This document shows, piece after piece, positions 4,730 through 5,755 of a stretch of DNA of 5,755 bases. The notes below the pieces were generated by a model. The model did not search any database, had not been told where the DNA came from, and worked only from the letters and a program-made list of their open reading frames with translations. This DNA comes from Planctomycetales bacterium. GTDB lineage: Bacteria; Planctomycetota; Planctomycetia; Pirellulales; Thermoguttaceae. Both the position numbers and the translations under genes were made by a program. Every line of letters starts with the position of its first letter. Positions within the stretch are counted from its first letter, which is position 1. The DNA lies in the NCBI GenBank assembly GCA_007122045.1, contig SKJM01000470.1:1-5755 (forward strand). The letters are read 5' to 3'.

Positions 4730-5755
4730 ATGGCTACCGTTCACCGCATCGAGCGCGCCCACGGCGCAGCCCGGGTAACCCCTGAACTGCTCGACCGGAT
4801 GCCCCCGCACAGCCTCGAGGCCGAGCAGGGGGTCCTGGGGAGCCTGTTGATCGATCCGGAACTGTGCGACGAGGTCGCCCTGATCCTGCACGCCGACGAC
4901 TTCTACGCCGAGGCAAACGCCAAACTGTACCGGCACATGATGGCGATGCACGAGTCGGGCGGGCGGCTCGACGTGATGCTGCTGCGCGAACGGCTGAAAC
5001 AGGAAGGCGATTTCGAGGCCGTCGGCGGCAACGCCTACCTGGCCGAAGTGATCAACGCGGTGCCGGTAGCCGCCCACGCCGTGTACTACGCGAACATCGT
5101 GCGCGACAAGGCCACCCTCCGCGCGCTGATCCACACCAGCACGGAAATTCTCCGCGACGCCTGGGACCCGGGCCTCAACCCCCGCGAAGCGCTCAACCAG
5201 GCCGAAGAGAAGGTCTTCGCCGTGCACGACCGCCGCAGCACCACGCAGGTGGCCAACATCCACGACGTCATGGTCGAGGCGTTCGCCCGGATCGACGCCC
5301 GCATGGCCGGCAGCGAGGGCGTCGGCGTTCCCACCGGTTTCACCGACCTGGACAAGCTCACCGGCGGTCTGCACCGCTCGGAGTTGGTCATCCTGGCCGC
5401 GCGTCCGAGCATGGGCAAGACCGCCCTGGCCACCAACATTGCCGAGCACGTGGCGATCCACGAGAACGTGCCCACCCTGTTCGTCAGCCTGGAGATGGCC
5501 CGGCTCGAGCTGGCCCAACGCATTTTGTGTTCTCAGGGTCGCATCGACGCGGGCAAGTTCCGCAGCGGCTTCCTTTCCGGGAATGAACGCGAGCAACTCG
5601 TTCGCGTTTCGAACCAATTGAGCAAGACGCCCCTGTACATCGACGATTCGGCCGTGCGGACCGTCACCGAGATCGGGGCCACCGCCCGGCGTTTGAAGCG
5701 GCGGAATGACTTGGGGTTCATGGTCATCGATTACCTGCAACTGATCAACCCCGAC
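4730..5755 (+). CDS. dnaB: Replicative DNA helicase DnaB, 3' truncated by window edge
   Basis: The first 342 residues of the hexameric helicase that unwinds DNA ahead of the replisome; the frame runs off the right edge (full-length members are about 450-500). Residues 25-125 are the N-terminal collar domain, opening with PPHSLEAEQGVLGSLLID (25-42). A linker helix near 175-195 precedes the RecA-like motor, which opens with GVPTGFTDLDKLTGGL (199-214). Walker A is ARPSMGKTAL (224-233; K230, T231), SLEM (253-256) carries the catalytic glutamate E255, and the Walker B region is VIDYLQLI (332-339; D334). No intein interrupts Walker A or Walker B. ATG 4730 is 121 bases after rplI. AAGGAG (4713-4718) is 11 bases away and GGAAGG (4722-4727) only 2 bases away, so neither spacing is ideal. 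An ATG at 4799 (MPPHSLEAEQ) is a shorter alternative start that would keep the whole conserved domain. Confidence 0.96.
   Translation, partial: MATVHRIERAHGAARVTPELLDRMPPHSLEAEQGVLGSLLIDPELCDEVALILHADDFYAEANAKLYRHMMAMHESGGRLDVMLLRERLKQEGDFEAVGGNAYLAEVINAVPVAAHAVYYANIVRDKATLRALIHTSTEILRDAWDPGLNPREALNQAEEKVFAVHDRRSTTQVANIHDVMVEAFARIDARMAGSEGVGVPTGFTDLDKLTGGLHRSELVILAARPSMGKTALATNIAEHVAIHENVPTLFVSLEMARLELAQRILCSQGRIDAGKFRSGFLSGNEREQLVRVSNQLSKTPLYIDDSAVRTVTEIGATARRLKRRNDLGFMVIDYLQLINPD

Noticed and set aside
4864..5586. A 240-codon plus-strand frame inside dnaB
   Set aside because: It is a shifted, Arg-rich shadow of dnaB, whose true frame is open from 4730 to the window end.
4634..5740. A 368-codon minus-strand frame opposite dnaB and across the hairpin repeats
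   Set aside because: The plus strand encodes intact DnaB motifs; the antisense product is unrecognisable and runs through the non-coding repeats.
5396..5755. A DnaB intein
   Set aside because: The Walker A region and the VIDYLQLI region, common intein insertion sites, are both uninterrupted in the window.

Overview
The window is a GC-rich (about 60-65% by eye), densely coding segment of a bacterial chromosome. All eight recognisable genes are on the plus strand: a 5'-truncated UDP-GlcNAc pyrophosphorylase domain (GlmU-like), prs, rplY (L25/CTC), pth, rpsF (S6), ssb, rplI (L9) and a 3'-truncated dnaB. The order, the stand-alone nucleotidyltransferase domain, the N-terminally extended L9 and the dispersed-type hairpin repeats between genes fit Planctomycetes, probably a Pirellulales-like lineage. 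The lineage is inferred from remembered gene order and sequence style; no search was run.

Layout. Positions 2-496 encode the end of the sugar-nucleotide pyrophosphorylase, and prs starts 20 bases later (517-1461). A terminator-like inverted repeat follows prs directly. A 221-base gap then leads to rplY (1683-2309), closely followed by pth (2334-2891). After an 83-base leader containing a hairpin comes rpsF (2975-3427, TTG start). The rpsF-ssb gap holds a long imperfect palindrome (3437-3504). ssb (3540-4010) and rplI (4033-4608) are tightly coupled. The rplI-dnaB gap holds two copies of a 27-base hairpin-forming repeat (4636-4694), and dnaB (from 4730) runs off the window.

Together the genes link nucleotide and cell-wall precursor supply (UDP-GlcNAc, PRPP), translation (L25, S6, L9, and Pth recycling peptidyl-tRNA) and DNA replication (SSB and the DnaB helicase). 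rpsF-ssb-rplI-dnaB is a variant of the widespread rpsF-ssb/priB-rpsR-rplI-dnaB cluster, but rpsR (S18) is missing from its usual place. Same-strand packing and short gaps suggest one or a few operons. The most likely breaks are after prs and at the three larger gaps before rpsF, ssb and dnaB.

I see no undescribed multi-gene system; this is core housekeeping DNA. What deserves a second look lies mostly between and at the ends of genes: two different hairpin repeats, a 12-base coding minisatellite at the end of rplI, acidic tails on two ribosomal proteins, an L9 basic extension, and an altered substrate-site motif in Pth.
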